Shown in pieces: positions 25,467 through 35,923 of a stretch of DNA of 64,000 bases; position 1 is the stretch's first letter, and every line of letters starts with the position of its first letter. Origin of the DNA: Flavobacterium sp. (GTDB lineage: Bacteria; Bacteroidota; Bacteroidia; Flavobacteriales; Flavobacteriaceae); contig JADBYA010000002.1 of NCBI GenBank assembly GCA_020403245.1, positions 62,001 through 126,000 on the forward strand, written 5' to 3'. The position numbers were made by a program, and so were the translations under genes. The notes beneath the pieces were generated by a model. It ran no database searches. It had not been told where the DNA came from and was given only the letters and a program-made list of their open reading frames with translations.

Positions 25467-26651
25467 ATGCAAGAAATACTTATTATATCCAATTATTATC
25501 CTCCAGAAAAAGGTGCTGCTGCTAATAGAATTGAGCAGTTAGCACTGAAATTACATCAGAATAATTACAAAGTTTCCGTGGTTTGTCCATTAGGGAATTA
25601 TCCTGAAGGAAGATTATTCAAAGAATATCAAGGAAAATTTTCAGTAACTGAAAATAGAGAAAATATAACTGTAAAACGCCTTTGGATTTACCCAAGCGTG
25701 AGTAAAAATGTTTTCATTAGGTTACTTTCCATTTTATCATTTTCATTGAGTTTATTTTGCTTTTTGCTTTTCAAAAAAACGCCTCAAAAAGTTGTGGTGC
25801 AATCACCACCATTATTGCTTTCTTTCATATCAGTTTTTATCTTGTCGTTGAAAAACAAAAAAATTATTTTGAATGTTTCCGACTTATGGCCATTGGCCGC
25901 CATCGAATTGAAAGCGTTAAAAAAAAATTCCTTTTCTCATAAAATTTCTTTGTTTTTAGAGCGTTTTATTTATAAAAAGGCAACACTGATTTTAGGACAA
26001 TCCAATGAAATTATAACTCACATTCATTCGCTATTTCCTAAAAAAAATTGTTTTTTATATCGCAATTTTCCAGATCATAAAGTTTTAGTTATGGAATTGA
26101 AAACTCACGAAAACAAACCAATCAAAATCTTTTATGCAGGACTTCTTGGAGTTGCACAAGGCGTCATGGAATTGTGTGAAAAAATTAAATTTGAAAGTTT
26201 GAATATTGAATTTCACATCTTTGGCGATGGCACCGAAAAAAATCAATTAGAAGCTCTTATTTTGTCAAGAACAGAACAAAAAATATTCTTTCATGGGATG
26301 TTAGACCGCAAGGAATTGCATGAAAAGCTAAAATCATTTGACATTGCCATTGTCCCCTTGAAAACTAGAATTTATGGGTCTGTTCCTTCCAAGATTTTTG
26401 AATATGGCTCGTTGGGCTTTCCTATTTTATATTTTGGTGGTGGCGAAGGAGAAAACATCGTTTCTGATCATAATTTAGGTTGGATTGCAGAAGTGGGAAA
26501 TTACCAAGATTTAAACAAAATACTTGCTGAAATTTCAAAGTTGACAAAATCAGAGTTGGAAAAAATGAAAAAAAGGATATTTGTTAACTCTCAAAATATT
26601 TTTAATTTAGATTATCAAGTAAAAAACTTAATTGAAAAAGATGTTTTCTAG
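25467..26651 (+). CDS. Glycosyltransferase family 4 (WbuB-like)
   Basis: 394 aa, GT-B fold. The N-terminus ILIISNYYPPEKGAAANRIEQ is typical of WbuB/GT4 enzymes; the C-terminal donor-site region includes IFYAGLLGVAQGV and IPLK..YGSVPSKIFEYGSLG-like sequence (about 300-330). It has a hydrophobic helix pair near residues 80-130, consistent with membrane association. It probably adds the second sugar of the repeat unit. The stop overlaps the convergent glycosylphosphotransferase gene by 4 bp. Confidence 0.87.
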   Translation: MQEILIISNYYPPEKGAAANRIEQLALKLHQNNYKVSVVCPLGNYPEGRLFKEYQGKFSVTENRENITVKRLWIYPSVSKNVFIRLLSILSFSLSLFCFLLFKKTPQKVVVQSPPLLLSFISVFILSLKNKKIILNVSDLWPLAAIELKALKKNSFSHKISLFLERFIYKKATLILGQSNEIITHIHSLFPKKNCFLYRNFPDHKVLVMELKTHENKPIKIFYAGLLGVAQGVMELCEKIKFESLNIEFHIFGDGTEKNQLEALILSRTEQKIFFHGMLDRKELHEKLKSFDIAIVPLKTRIYGSVPSKIFEYGSLGFPILYFGGGEGENIVSDHNLGWIAEVGNYQDLNKILAEISKLTKSELEKMKKRIFVNSQNIFNLDYQVKNLIEKDVF

Positions 26652-28015
26652 TAAGCTTTATCTTCTCCTTTGAAAATATTAATCACTGTTTGAAAAATGA
26701 TTTTCAAATCCATAATCATTGACCAGTTTTCAATATAAAACACATCCAGTTTGATTCTATTAACCATATCTTCTTCTGTTTCTATTTCGCCTCTAAAACC
26801 TTTAACTTGAGCCAAACCGGTAACGCCAGGTTTTACGTAATGACGAACCATATATTTTTTAATTTTAGACGCATAGGCTTTGTTTTGTGACCACAAATGC
26901 GGTCTTGGACCAACAACAGACATGTCTCCCAAAAGAACATTAAAAAATTGTGGAAGTTCATCAATACTAGTTTTCCTCATGAACTTACCTAATCTAGTTA
27001 CACGAGGATCATTCTTTGACGCTTCTTGTTCTGTAAATCCATTGAGTTGCATAGAACGAAACTTATAGCAAAAAAATTCTTCTTCATCTAAACCAGGCCT
27101 TCCTTGTTTGAAAAAAACTGGTCCTTTTGATTCTAATTTAATTAAAATTGAAAGTAATGGAATTAACCAAGACAGCAATAAAGTAATTACTAGTATAGAA
27201 AAGATAACATCGAAAGCTCTCTTAATTCCTTTTATTATTGGATTGTGTAATTGGGTTTTTTGAAGTGATAATACTGGAAATAATTCGTAGTAATCTATCT
27301 TTAAATTTTTTGAAAAAATTTCTTTAGAGTCGGGAATGAATTTTATTGCTTTTTTGTTTTCATCAGCAAATTCGACTAATTCTTTAAGCTTTTCATTTGA
27401 AATTTCATTTAACGAACAATAAATTTCATCTATTAAATTGTCGGTCGTGAACTTTTCAATTTCATTTATTTTTCCCAAAACTTCAGGATTCTTGATTTTA
27501 TCTGAAAAGTATCCAAAGAATCTATAGCCGTAATCTTTTCTGTTTTCAAAAACTTCTTTTAATCGAATGGCTTCAGGTGTATAACCAATTATTACCGCAT
27601 TTCTAAAATTACTTCCTGTTACAATTCTATATTTCTTGAGGTAAAAAAACAGAAAATATTTAAATCCCACAATGATTATAAAACTCAATGTCAAATAAAT
27701 GGCTATTGCTTTTCCACTAAAAATAGCCGTTTTTGCAAAAGGGAAAAAGGCGATAACGATTAGCAAAAAAATGCTAAATTGTTTTACCAATTTTGTGATA
27801 ATTTCTACTGGTGTTGTAAATCTAAAAACCTCATAATACTTAACTATGATTGCAATTAGAAACCAAGTAACAGTTTGATAAATCAAATAATAAAAAATAT
27901 TAAGTTTGAGTTCCTTAAAGAAATACAAACTTAATGCAGTTATTACAATTAGATCAAAGATTATATTTATTGGTCTAATGTATTTTGAATATCTTCCTGT
28001 TTGCTGTGCAACCAT
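26648..28015 (-). CDS. Undecaprenyl-phosphate sugar phosphotransferase (WcaJ-type initiating enzyme)
   Basis: 455 aa. Five membrane helices lie in the first 290 residues with a nucleotide-binding-like CoA_binding_3 segment (NAVIIGYTPEAIRLK). The C-terminal catalytic domain contains KRAFDVIFS, KGPVFFKQGRPG, FFCYKFRSMQ, TRLGKFMRKTSIDELPQFFN, GDMSVVGPRP and VKPGVTGLAQVKGFRG, all signatures of bacterial sugar transferases that load the first sugar phosphate onto undecaprenyl phosphate. It starts repeat-unit synthesis. It heads the leftward group at its 3' side, as the last gene after UXS. The sugar is not readable. Confidence 0.95.
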   Translation of the reverse strand: MVAQQTGRYSKYIRPINIIFDLIVITALSLYFFKELKLNIFYYLIYQTVTWFLIAIIVKYYEVFRFTTPVEIITKLVKQFSIFLLIVIAFFPFAKTAIFSGKAIAIYLTLSFIIIVGFKYFLFFYLKKYRIVTGSNFRNAVIIGYTPEAIRLKEVFENRKDYGYRFFGYFSDKIKNPEVLGKINEIEKFTTDNLIDEIYCSLNEISNEKLKELVEFADENKKAIKFIPDSKEIFSKNLKIDYYELFPVLSLQKTQLHNPIIKGIKRAFDVIFSILVITLLLSWLIPLLSILIKLESKGPVFFKQGRPGLDEEEFFCYKFRSMQLNGFTEQEASKNDPRVTRLGKFMRKTSIDELPQFFNVLLGDMSVVGPRPHLWSQNKAYASKIKKYMVRHYVKPGVTGLAQVKGFRGEIETEEDMVNRIKLDVFYIENWSMIMDLKIIFQTVINIFKGEDKAY

Positions 28016-28021
28016 AAAATA

Positions 28022-29005
28022 CTAGTGGATATATCCTTTAAAATCTTTGTGTTCTTCTTTTAAAAGTTCATCTGAAGAAAGAGATTTAAAATAAGCGTAA
28101 GTCAATTTCATTCCTTCATCACGCTTTACCTTTGCCTCCCATCCTAAAATTTCTTTTGCTTTTGTGGTGTCAGGTTTGCGTTGCATCGGATCGTTTATGG
28201 GTAAATCATGATAGACTACTTTTTGATTTGTTCCCGTTAATTTAATGATCTCGTCTGCAAAATCTTTAATCGTGATTTCATCTGGATTTCCAATGTTAAC
28301 TGGATAAACATAATCCGAATGTAGTAATCTGAAAATTCCTTCTACTTGATCGGTTACATAACAAAACGAACGTGTTTGACTTCCATCGCCAAAGATGGTT
28401 AAGTCTTCACCACGCAATGCTTGCCCAATAAAAGCAGGAATAACTCGTCCATCATTGAGACGCATTCTTGGTCCATACGTATTGAAAATCCGAACTATTC
28501 TGGTTTCTACACCGTGAAAAGTGTGGTATGCCATGGTTATGGATTCTTGGAAACGTTTGGCTTCGTCATAAACGCCTCTTGGTCCAATGGTGTTTACGTT
28601 TCCATAATATTCTTCGGTTTGTGGATGAATTAAAGGATCGCCATATACTTCAGATGTGGATGCAATTAGGATTCTAGCTTTTTTTACTCTTGCTAATCCT
28701 AAAAGATTGTGTGTTCCTAGCGAACCAACTTTCAGGGTTTGAATTGGAATTTTTAAATAATCTATCGGACTTGCAGGAGATGCAAAATGAAGGATATAAT
28801 CCAATTTACCGGGAACATGAACAAATTTAGTTACATCATGATGATAAAACTCGAAGTTTTGAAGTTTGAATAAATGCTCAATGTTTTTTAAATCCCCAGT
28901 AATAAGGTTGTCCATTCCAATAACGAAATATCCTTCCGCAATAAATCGATCACAAAGATGCGAACCTAAAAATCCTGCAGCACCCGTAATTAAAATTCTT
29001 TTCAT
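28022..29005 (-). CDS. UDP-glucuronate decarboxylase (UDP-xylose synthase)
   Basis: 327 aa, extended short-chain dehydrogenase fold. The NAD loop is [14 protein letters not shown] (8-21); the UXS hallmarks are [29 protein letters not shown] and the catalytic Tyr-x-x-x-Lys in YDEAKRFQE. It decarboxylates UDP-glucuronate to UDP-xylose. Its start overlaps the previous stop as ATGA. A UDP-glucose dehydrogenase to supply the substrate is not in this window. Confidence 0.93.
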   Translation of the reverse strand: MKRILITGAAGFLGSHLCDRFIAEGYFVIGMDNLITGDLKNIEHLFKLQNFEFYHHDVTKFVHVPGKLDYILHFASPASPIDYLKIPIQTLKVGSLGTHNLLGLARVKKARILIASTSEVYGDPLIHPQTEEYYGNVNTIGPRGVYDEAKRFQESITMAYHTFHGVETRIVRIFNTYGPRMRLNDGRVIPAFIGQALRGEDLTIFGDGSQTRSFCYVTDQVEGIFRLLHSDYVYPVNIGNPDEITIKDFADEIIKLTGTNQKVVYHDLPINDPMQRKPDTTKAKEILGWEAKVKRDEGMKLTYAYFKSLSSDELLKEEHKDFKGYIH

Positions 29006-30366
29006 ATAATTTTTTGTTCTTGTCTAGAATTATTCAAAACAATTCCAGAATTAAAAAGGCAATACAATAGGGTGAAAAAAACAACTCCTCTTTGTCTCCA
29101 TAAAAATGATTCGGTCAAAAATAAACTTATCATTAGAAATGCGAAAACAAAATGAACAAAATCTTTTGATTTAAAAGCGTTTTTAATATTAATAATCAGC
29201 ATTATTATCAATAACACAAAACCAAATATTCCTAATTCTGCAAAAACCTGAACATATTGATTGTGAAAATTTTTGGTTTGGTAACCGCTATTGCCATCTT
29301 TACCCATGTAAAGATTATATTGAATCGCTTTTTCTTTGATTTTTAAAAGGGAAGCATTTAATCCAAAACCTGTTAAAAAAACATTTTCTTCAACAATTAA
29401 TTCTTTAAAAATTCTTAGCTGGTAAACTCTAAATGCTGTGCCGTTAAAATAATCGTTGGGAGTAAAAGTTTCATTTGTCCAAGCTTCTTTTATGCTTACA
29501 TAATGAACTCCAGCAGGAATTCCCTCAATAACATTGGTGCTTAAACTTTTGTTGGTATTCGTTTGAAACTCTACTTGGAACCTTTGTTTAATTCTTCCTA
29601 TTGAAAAAACGATTGCTATTAACAATCCAAATACGATTAAATTGCGTAATCGCATTTTGTGTGCCGACTTTGAAAAAAAGAAAGTATAAATTAATACTAA
29701 AAAGATAACTGCCAAAACCATGTTTTTTGAAGAAAGCAATAATAAAAAACCAAAAAGCACTACAGAGATGGTATAATCTGCTTTAGATTTTATTTCCTTA
29801 GCAAAAAAATGGAAAAAGGCAACCGCTACAAAAACAGAAACATGTATAGCATTTAACAATTTAGGGACTAAACCATAATCATCTTCATTCTCGCCATGAT
29901 AGAAGAAAACCCTGATATCATTTAGCATATAATAACGAACTAAAGCTCTTATAGAAAAGTATGAAACCAAAATAACAATGGAATAACTGAAAAAGGAAAT
30001 GAGTTTTTGCCGTTGGGTTAACGAAAAATCTTTAGCCAATAAAAATGCTAGTGGAATGAGAAACAAGAAAATTTCTGTTGAAATACCAGACAAAGTGCTT
30101 TTTTTGTCGATAGTCCAAAAATAAGAAACTACCATTAAAAAATACAGCGATATTGGGAGTATTAAATTAATTTGAAATTTGAAATTTGATTTTTTGAAAG
30201 TCAAAAGTACCGCTAATAAAAATAAAGCTAAAGCAATATTATTTATCGCTAAAGATAACGGAATGGTAATTAAAACTAAAAGTGCAGGAATAAAAGAACT
30301 ATTGTTTGTATTTTCTTTTATCAGATTTTGAAAAACAGTCTTCAAAGAGTTGTAAATATTCCCCAT
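29002..30366 (-). CDS. O-antigen ligase/polymerase family membrane protein (Wzy_C-type)
   Basis: 454 aa from the ATG giving [12 protein letters not shown]; a longer frame would overlap the upstream gene by 137 bp, so the shorter start (68-bp overlap) is preferred. It has about ten to eleven membrane helices and the large periplasmic loop between residues 290 and 380 typical of WaaL/Wzy proteins, including [19 protein letters not shown] and [16 protein letters not shown], the His-rich motif of O-antigen ligases. It either polymerises or ligates the glycan. A second polymerase-like gene is at 32.6 kb. Confidence 0.85.
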   Translation of the reverse strand: MGNIYNSLKTVFQNLIKENTNNSSFIPALLVLITIPLSLAINNIALALFLLAVLLTFKKSNFKFQINLILPISLYFLMVVSYFWTIDKKSTLSGISTEIFLFLIPLAFLLAKDFSLTQRQKLISFFSYSIVILVSYFSIRALVRYYMLNDIRVFFYHGENEDDYGLVPKLLNAIHVSVFVAVAFFHFFAKEIKSKADYTISVVLFGFLLLLSSKNMVLAVIFLVLIYTFFFSKSAHKMRLRNLIVFGLLIAIVFSIGRIKQRFQVEFQTNTNKSLSTNVIEGIPAGVHYVSIKEAWTNETFTPNDYFNGTAFRVYQLRIFKELIVEENVFLTGFGLNASLLKIKEKAIQYNLYMGKDGNSGYQTKNFHNQYVQVFAELGIFGFVLLIIMLIINIKNAFKSKDFVHFVFAFLMISLFLTESFLWRQRGVVFFTLLYCLFNSGIVLNNSRQEQKII

Positions 30367-31414
30367 TAATTTTTTCCCAATTAAATTCGTTGACAATGGC
30401 ATCAAAATTGTTTTGAACCAATTGCAAGTTATCATTTTTTTTGATAGTATTCAGAATATTTTTAACTTCGTTTGGGGTAGAAAAATAAAAGCTGTTTTCT
30501 TTTAATATTCCTTTGTTAAAATCATTGTTGTGCGCCACAATTAATGCTTTTGAAGCCATTGCCTCAAGCAATGATGGGTTTGTTCCTCCTACAGAATGGC
30601 CGTGAAAATATAAATTAGAAAAATAACGAAGGTTATTCAAGTGCTCTAAATTATAAAGCCCGCCAATAAAAAAAATATTAGAATGTTCTTTAAACTTGTT
30701 TTTTAAATACTCACCATACTTTGTTTGGTGTTTTCCAATCACTAAAATTGGCGTTTTGTCTTCAGTTATAGCAACACCTTCAAGAACCAAATCCAAATTA
30801 TTTTCGGGTTCAAAACGCGCCATTATCATGTTGTAATTGTTTTTCTCAACATTGTATTCTTTTAAAACACTTTCGTTTGGAGTTGAAAAAGGATAAGCGC
30901 CATAAGCAATGTAGGTAGATTCTTTTTTATATTTGCCTTGAAGAAACTTTTGGATTCCTAATGAATCCGAAACGAGAAAATCGCTACTGTTGGCAGCTAA
31001 TCTTTCGGCAAATTTCAAAAATTGTTGCACGGGTTTAGAATATTTAGTTCTTTTCCATTCTAAACCATCCATATTGGTAATAATAATTGAGCTTTTTGGT
31101 AAAAGAAAATGCCAAATGGAATTGCTAGTATACCCTAATTGCAAAATGATATCAAAATCTCTTTTACGAGAATCCATGATGCAATTGAAATCATAAATAA
31201 ACTGGCCAAAGGTTCCCATTTTATGTTCCGGGTCATATTGGTGAAGGATATGTACACCGTGAAAAGATTTTTCCTGATAAGGATGATCGTGGGAATTGTA
31301 GCAATATACCTCATGACCTTGTTCGACCAAATACACCGAAAAAAATTCAGCAAACTGTTCAAAACCACCGTAATAGTTGGGTACACCTCGGGTGCCGAGT
31401 ATTGCTATTTTCAT
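30299..31414 (-). CDS. DUF1972 / GT4 glycosyltransferase (WchF-like rhamnosyltransferase)
   Basis: 371 aa. The N-terminus KIAILGTRGVPNYYGGFEQF and EVYCYNSHDHPYQEKSF are the DUF1972 domain; the C-terminal GT4 half has YFHGHSVGGTNPSLLEAMAS. Characterised relatives in streptococcal capsule loci (WchF) add rhamnose to glucose. Because rfbDCA lie in the same locus, rhamnose transfer is a reasonable inference. Its 3' end overlaps the O-antigen ligase gene. Confidence 0.9.
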   Translation of the reverse strand: MKIAILGTRGVPNYYGGFEQFAEFFSVYLVEQGHEVYCYNSHDHPYQEKSFHGVHILHQYDPEHKMGTFGQFIYDFNCIMDSRKRDFDIILQLGYTSNSIWHFLLPKSSIIITNMDGLEWKRTKYSKPVQQFLKFAERLAANSSDFLVSDSLGIQKFLQGKYKKESTYIAYGAYPFSTPNESVLKEYNVEKNNYNMIMARFEPENNLDLVLEGVAITEDKTPILVIGKHQTKYGEYLKNKFKEHSNIFFIGGLYNLEHLNNLRYFSNLYFHGHSVGGTNPSLLEAMASKALIVAHNNDFNKGILKENSFYFSTPNEVKNILNTIKKNDNLQLVQNNFDAIVNEFNWEKINGEYLQLFEDCFSKSDKRKYKQ

Positions 31415-31464
31415 GCAGGAAATTCTTTTAAAGGAGCAAAAATAGGGATTTAAACAGCCGAAAT

Positions 31465-32628
31465 TTAAATTTTTTGAAAAATGTCTTCGAATTTTTCAAC
31501 GTGTTTTTGCAATGAAAAATGATTTACGGTTCGATTATAACCATTTTCCCCAAAAAGCTGTCTCTTTTCAGGATCGACTATAATATTTTCCAAAGCACTG
31601 GCTAAAGCACTGGCATTGTTCGGCTCGAAAAAAAGACCCGTTTCATTGGGCAAGACTATTTCGGTTAAACCACCATGATTGGCAGCGATTACAGGTTTTT
31701 TGGAAAGCATCGCTTCAATGGCTACCATTCCGAAAGGTTCTGGTTCTGTCGAGGGAACAACGGCAATATCGATTGAATCCCAAAATCTCCAAATCTCTTC
31801 TTGAAAAGGAATAATCACAACCCTATCTGTAAGGGCATAATCAGTTACCTTATTCAGTAATTCTATTTCGAAAACTTCTTGGTTTGGTGGTGCCGAACCT
31901 ATAAAAACTAATTTTATGTTTTCGTATTTGTGGGCAATTTTGTGAAATGCTTCCAATAATAACTGTTGGCCTTTCCAACTGTTAATTCTTCCTACTAGTG
32001 CTATAACCAATTCATTTTCACCAACTTTGAAATACTCTTTCCTAATTGAAGCGATTTCATTTTGACTCGTATTTTGTTTTTGGGCAACATCTAAACCATT
32101 ACAAACTGCATATGATTTTTTGGCCAATTTTTCATTGCCTTTTATCCAAAAATCCATGGTGGTTTTGGAGTCATAAACCGCTACATGATTGCATTCTAAC
32201 GATAATAATTTGACAAATCCTTTATTGAATATTACTGGTTTTGCAATAATTTCTTGAACATGCCAAAGGTGCTTAATCTTGTTTTTTTGAGCAAAGACAA
32301 GCCCGATTAATGCTGCTAACGTATGCGAATAAACTATACTAAAATTATGTTTTCTATGAAGCCCGTTAAGTATTTTTAGACCGTTTTTATATTCTTTAAA
32401 AAGTTTTAAAATACCTTTCGGAGTTAACATTTTTCGGTAAAGTTTTAACACTGGTGCAATAACTACTTCTATGCCGTTTTTTTCGAACTCTCTTTTTAAT
32501 GGTCCGTCAAAAGGGAGAATAACTATCGATTTGTATTTCTGTTTGTCCAAACTAGAAATAAACATTAAGATTGTTTTGTCGGAACCATAAAGTTCGGCCG
32601 ATTGATGTATAAAAAGGATGCTTTTCAT
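31465..32628 (-). CDS. Glycosyltransferase family 4
   Basis: 387 aa. The N-terminus SILFIHQSAELYGSDKTILMF binds the acceptor side; the C-terminal donor motif PSTEPEPFGMVAIEAMLSK (about 300-318) then PVIAANHGGLTEIV has the EX7E pair of retaining GT4 enzymes. The start codon overlaps the stop of the upstream polymerase gene (TAATG), so they are translationally coupled. The sugar transferred is unknown. Confidence 0.92.
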   Translation of the reverse strand: MKSILFIHQSAELYGSDKTILMFISSLDKQKYKSIVILPFDGPLKREFEKNGIEVVIAPVLKLYRKMLTPKGILKLFKEYKNGLKILNGLHRKHNFSIVYSHTLAALIGLVFAQKNKIKHLWHVQEIIAKPVIFNKGFVKLLSLECNHVAVYDSKTTMDFWIKGNEKLAKKSYAVCNGLDVAQKQNTSQNEIASIRKEYFKVGENELVIALVGRINSWKGQQLLLEAFHKIAHKYENIKLVFIGSAPPNQEVFEIELLNKVTDYALTDRVVIIPFQEEIWRFWDSIDIAVVPSTEPEPFGMVAIEAMLSKKPVIAANHGGLTEIVLPNETGLFFEPNNASALASALENIIVDPEKRQLFGENGYNRTVNHFSLQKHVEKFEDIFQKI

Positions 32629-33851
32629 TAATTGTTCATTTTTTCTCTATAAGCAATCAAAAAACCTATTAGAATCGATTTGGTTTCTGTTAAATTATAA
32701 AATCCTAAAAATACCCAATTGGATACAAAAAGGAAAACACCGGTACCTAAAAAAAGCAGGTTGATGCTGTTAACTAGTGGTTTATCTGATTTTGTTTTTC
32801 TAAAGAAATAGATAATGGTGAACAAATAAATAAAAATACCCAGCAAACCCGATTTCAAAAAAACAATCATAAATCCATTGTGAAGAATTGAAATAAATCT
32901 AAGATTCATATCGCCCAACCATACTTCTTGCTTCAGATCAATTTGTGAACCAATTCCTTTTCCAAAAATTGTTGGAATTAAGCCATCTCGAGTTACCTGT
33001 CGAACGGTCATAATATTTTCGTAGGAACGATAATTATCGTTAAAATCTTTATAATCTTCTCTGTTAATTTTACTTTTAAACGGCTCCATTGGAGCTACTT
33101 TTATTTTGTATAAAAACCCTTCAAGTCCATCAGCGCCTCGTCGTGGATTGGTGGAAACTATTATGGAATACCCTACCACGGCAGTAATGATAATACTGCC
33201 CATGATAATTATTGCTTTTTTATTAAGTACTAAATAACCTTTTACCGCTAGAAAAAGTATAACAAATTGTATAAAATTTGTTCTTGCCAAATACGTAAAA
33301 GCCGAGAAACCGACAATTAGGGTCAAAAGTCTTAATGTTTTTTTAGTATAATCGAGTTGAAATTGTTTATGAAATAATAAAATAATAAAGGTGTAAATCT
33401 CATAATCACTGAAATATCCAGAAAAAAATCTCAAATCAGCCACTGTTCTAGCGCCATAAATAAAGATGGCATTCAGGATAACAAGTATGTGACATACTGC
33501 AATAAAAACGCCTGTTTTTACTATTAATCTAAATGCATTTTGAAAATTCCTACCACATAACTGGTATCCTAAAAAGAACCCAATCATCGGTTTACACAAG
33601 TAGGTTATGTCCCTAATAACTAAGTATTTTTGATAGTCATAATTAAAAGAAACTACAATCGCAATGAGTAAAATTAAAGCGTAAGGAATAATTAATTTGA
33701 ATAAAGAAACAGAATATTTTTGTTGAATAGTCAGCACAAAAGCTAAACTCCAAACCGATATAGTTGACTCAAAATTATCTAAATAAGGAACTGCTATACA
33801 AAGTATAAACAGCAATTGATGAAACCAATTGTTAGGAATGGTTATTTTCAT
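32628..33851 (-). CDS. O-antigen polymerase-like membrane protein (Wzy candidate)
   Basis: 407 aa, with about ten membrane helices and a large periplasmic loop between residues 230 and 330. The RVLKE/EYF-type residues of this class are not diagnostic, so it is assigned by topology, length and position between a hexapeptide acyltransferase and a glycosyltransferase. Together with the flippase it should form the Wzy-dependent assembly route. Start and stop overlap neighbours by single bases. Confidence 0.75.
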   Translation of the reverse strand: MKITIPNNWFHQLLFILCIAVPYLDNFESTISVWSLAFVLTIQQKYSVSLFKLIIPYALILLIAIVVSFNYDYQKYLVIRDITYLCKPMIGFFLGYQLCGRNFQNAFRLIVKTGVFIAVCHILVILNAIFIYGARTVADLRFFSGYFSDYEIYTFIILLFHKQFQLDYTKKTLRLLTLIVGFSAFTYLARTNFIQFVILFLAVKGYLVLNKKAIIIMGSIIITAVVGYSIIVSTNPRRGADGLEGFLYKIKVAPMEPFKSKINREDYKDFNDNYRSYENIMTVRQVTRDGLIPTIFGKGIGSQIDLKQEVWLGDMNLRFISILHNGFMIVFLKSGLLGIFIYLFTIIYFFRKTKSDKPLVNSINLLFLGTGVFLFVSNWVFLGFYNLTETKSILIGFLIAYREKMNN

Positions 33852-34528
33852 TAGGCTAAAGTTTTGATTACCTTAGCCGGGATGCCGCCTATAACAACAT
33901 TGTCGGGATAAACTCCGTTAACCACTGCTCCGGCAGCAACTACTGAATTATTTCCGACAGAACAACCGTCTAAGAAAGTAACTTTGGCACCAACCCAAAT
34001 GTTATTACCCAACTTAATGCCTTTAGAAATAACGCCTTGTTCTCTGATTAGTTTTGAGGTATCGTTAAAATTGTGGTTTTCAGAATGAAATGAAATATAG
34101 GAACCCATAATCACATCGTTTCCTATTTCAATGCCTCCCGGTGCTCCAAAATGAGTGAAATCGCCTATGGCCGAATTGTTTCCCATAACCAATCCTTTTC
34201 CGAATTTTGATAAATGACTGGTCGAAAGTAATTTGGAATAGCATCCTATTTTGACACAATCGCCTAAAATTATTTTTTCAGAAGCATAGCCATCAATTTC
34301 GCAATGGCTTCCAATGGTAACATTATGGCCAAAAACGATGTTGCTTGAATTTAAGATTCTTGTGTTGCTGCCGATGAAAACTTTTTTTCCGGTTTTCAAA
34401 AACCCTCTAATCAACATAATCATTCGATTGTATAGCGTCGAATAAATCAATTGAATTGGAATTCGGTCATCAATTTGATAACTTTTCCCAGAGTTGGCGA
34501 GCATTTTTTGAAATAGTTTTTTAATCAT
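33851..34528 (-). CDS. Hexapeptide-repeat acyltransferase
   Basis: 225 aa. The C-terminal 150 residues are left-handed beta-helix hexapeptide repeats (for example IVFGHNVTIGSHCEIDGYA, MGNNSAIGDFTHFG, IWVGAKVTFLDG) with the active-site His in SFHSENHNFND and the closing IPAKVIKTLA. It is an O-acetyltransferase of the NodL/LacA/WbbJ type that should O-acetylate a sugar of the repeat unit from acetyl-CoA. Coupled to the downstream polymerase gene. Confidence 0.92.
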   Translation of the reverse strand: MIKKLFQKMLANSGKSYQIDDRIPIQLIYSTLYNRMIMLIRGFLKTGKKVFIGSNTRILNSSNIVFGHNVTIGSHCEIDGYASEKIILGDCVKIGCYSKLLSTSHLSKFGKGLVMGNNSAIGDFTHFGAPGGIEIGNDVIMGSYISFHSENHNFNDTSKLIREQGVISKGIKLGNNIWVGAKVTFLDGCSVGNNSVVAAGAVVNGVYPDNVVIGGIPAKVIKTLA

Positions 34529-34570
34529 CTAAGCGCAATTTTACTACACGTTTCAAAAATACAATAGTTT

Positions 34571-35836
34571 TTAACTTGTGCGAATAAATAAGCTTTTTTT
34601 AATCGTTTTGAAAAAAATTAACGAAGTAATGATTTCGGTTGCGATTAATGCTAAAAGAACGCCTAATACATGATAAATTGGGGTAACTACTCCTATAATT
34701 AACAAACTAATTAAAGTAATAATCATGGTAACTTTAACATACCCCCTTTGCTTATTAGCGCCTAAAACCAATTGTTTTAATGGAATTGAAATGCCTTGTA
34801 CTATTGGAATAATGGCAGCCATTTTGAGCAGATTACTGATGGTTGTCATTTCTTTTGGGTTAAAATAGGTAACAATTTCCTCGGAGAATAGCATAATCAT
34901 CGACATGGATACTGTTATAAAAAGTAAATTCAAGCCATTGTAAAGTTTCCAGAATCGGAGTGCTTCTTCAGTACTTTTTTCTAACAAATAACATACTCTT
35001 GGGTAGACAAAATTGAAGAAAAGCAAAATATACGTTTTGAAAATTACAATGATTTGGTCGATGATTTTATATTGACCTGCCATTGCATTTCCGCCAAAAA
35101 AACTTATTAAAACTATAGGCGAATACATTTGAAGAGACACAAAAATCTGGGAAGAAAAGATTGAAAAATTGTCTTTAATCATTTTAACTACTTCGGTCTT
35201 CTTTACGTTTGAGAAAGAAAAAGAATGATGGGAAACGATATAAATCCAAGTAATTCCATAAGCTGCAATCATTCCAATTCCCCAAATGAGGTTGCTGTAA
35301 ACATAATCTTCCGCTTTATTGATGAAGAGAAAAACACCAGCCAAATAAATTACTTTAGACAAGATAGTAAGGATGGTTATCCATTTAAAGTTTTCGATGC
35401 CTTGTAAAAACCATGTTGGGTTAATATATTGCCCGATAACCATAGCCAAACTAAAAAAGAAAAGTGTTTTTTCTTCGCTGAAATAAGGGATAACACAAAA
35501 TAAGATTGCGGATAAAGCCAGCATTACCAACAACAAAAATAATTTCGCTAAATAAGTGGTGGTAAAAATACGCTCTAATTCCGAATGGTTTTCCCGATGA
35601 ATCGCCACTTGTTTTACCCCGACAATTTCGGAACCATAATCCACAAAAACCATGATGAAAAAGGCCAACGCCATTCCAACTCCTATCTTACCATAACCCT
35701 CTTCTCCGCAAATGGCAACAATATAAGGAATCACCAATAAAGGTGTTAGTAAGCTAAACCCTTGCCCAAAGCCGTAGGTGATTAGGTTTTTGAGATTTTT
35801 GTTTTTAAGCAAATTTGTCGTTTTTCCTTTAGACAT
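34571..35836 (-). CDS. Oligosaccharide flippase family protein (Wzx)
   Basis: 421 aa, with about twelve membrane helices; N-terminus NLKNLITYGFGQGFSLLTPL is typical of RfbX/Wzx. It would flip the undecaprenyl-linked repeat unit to the periplasm. A terminator just upstream (35873-35904) marks it as the first gene of a new leftward transcription unit with acyltransferase, Wzy candidate and two glycosyltransferases. A second, more distant flippase is at 1746-3209. Confidence 0.9.
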   Translation of the reverse strand: MSKGKTTNLLKNKNLKNLITYGFGQGFSLLTPLLVIPYIVAICGEEGYGKIGVGMALAFFIMVFVDYGSEIVGVKQVAIHRENHSELERIFTTTYLAKLFLLLVMLALSAILFCVIPYFSEEKTLFFFSLAMVIGQYINPTWFLQGIENFKWITILTILSKVIYLAGVFLFINKAEDYVYSNLIWGIGMIAAYGITWIYIVSHHSFSFSNVKKTEVVKMIKDNFSIFSSQIFVSLQMYSPIVLISFFGGNAMAGQYKIIDQIIVIFKTYILLFFNFVYPRVCYLLEKSTEEALRFWKLYNGLNLLFITVSMSMIMLFSEEIVTYFNPKEMTTISNLLKMAAIIPIVQGISIPLKQLVLGANKQRGYVKVTMIITLISLLIIGVVTPIYHVLGVLLALIATEIITSLIFFKTIKKSLFIRTS

Positions 35837-35872
35837 TCTTCCCTTGAATAAATGTAAATGTAGTTAAATAAA

Positions 35873-35904
35873 AAATGCTACAAATCTATTCATTCGTAGC
35901 ATTT
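35873..35904 (-). terminator. Intrinsic terminator after the lipoprotein gene
   Basis: AAATGCTAC (35873-35881) pairs with GTAGCATTT (35896-35904); on the minus strand the stem is followed by TTTTTTATTT. It lies 19 bp behind the stop of the lipoprotein gene and ends the GT2/methyltransferase/GT39 unit. Confidence 0.8.
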
Positions 35905-35923
35905 CGATAATATTTAACTGAAT

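Noticed and set aside
31135..31453. Overlapping plus- and minus-strand frames at the start of the DUF1972 gene
   Set aside because: They are shadows of the glycosyltransferase coding sequence with no family resemblance.
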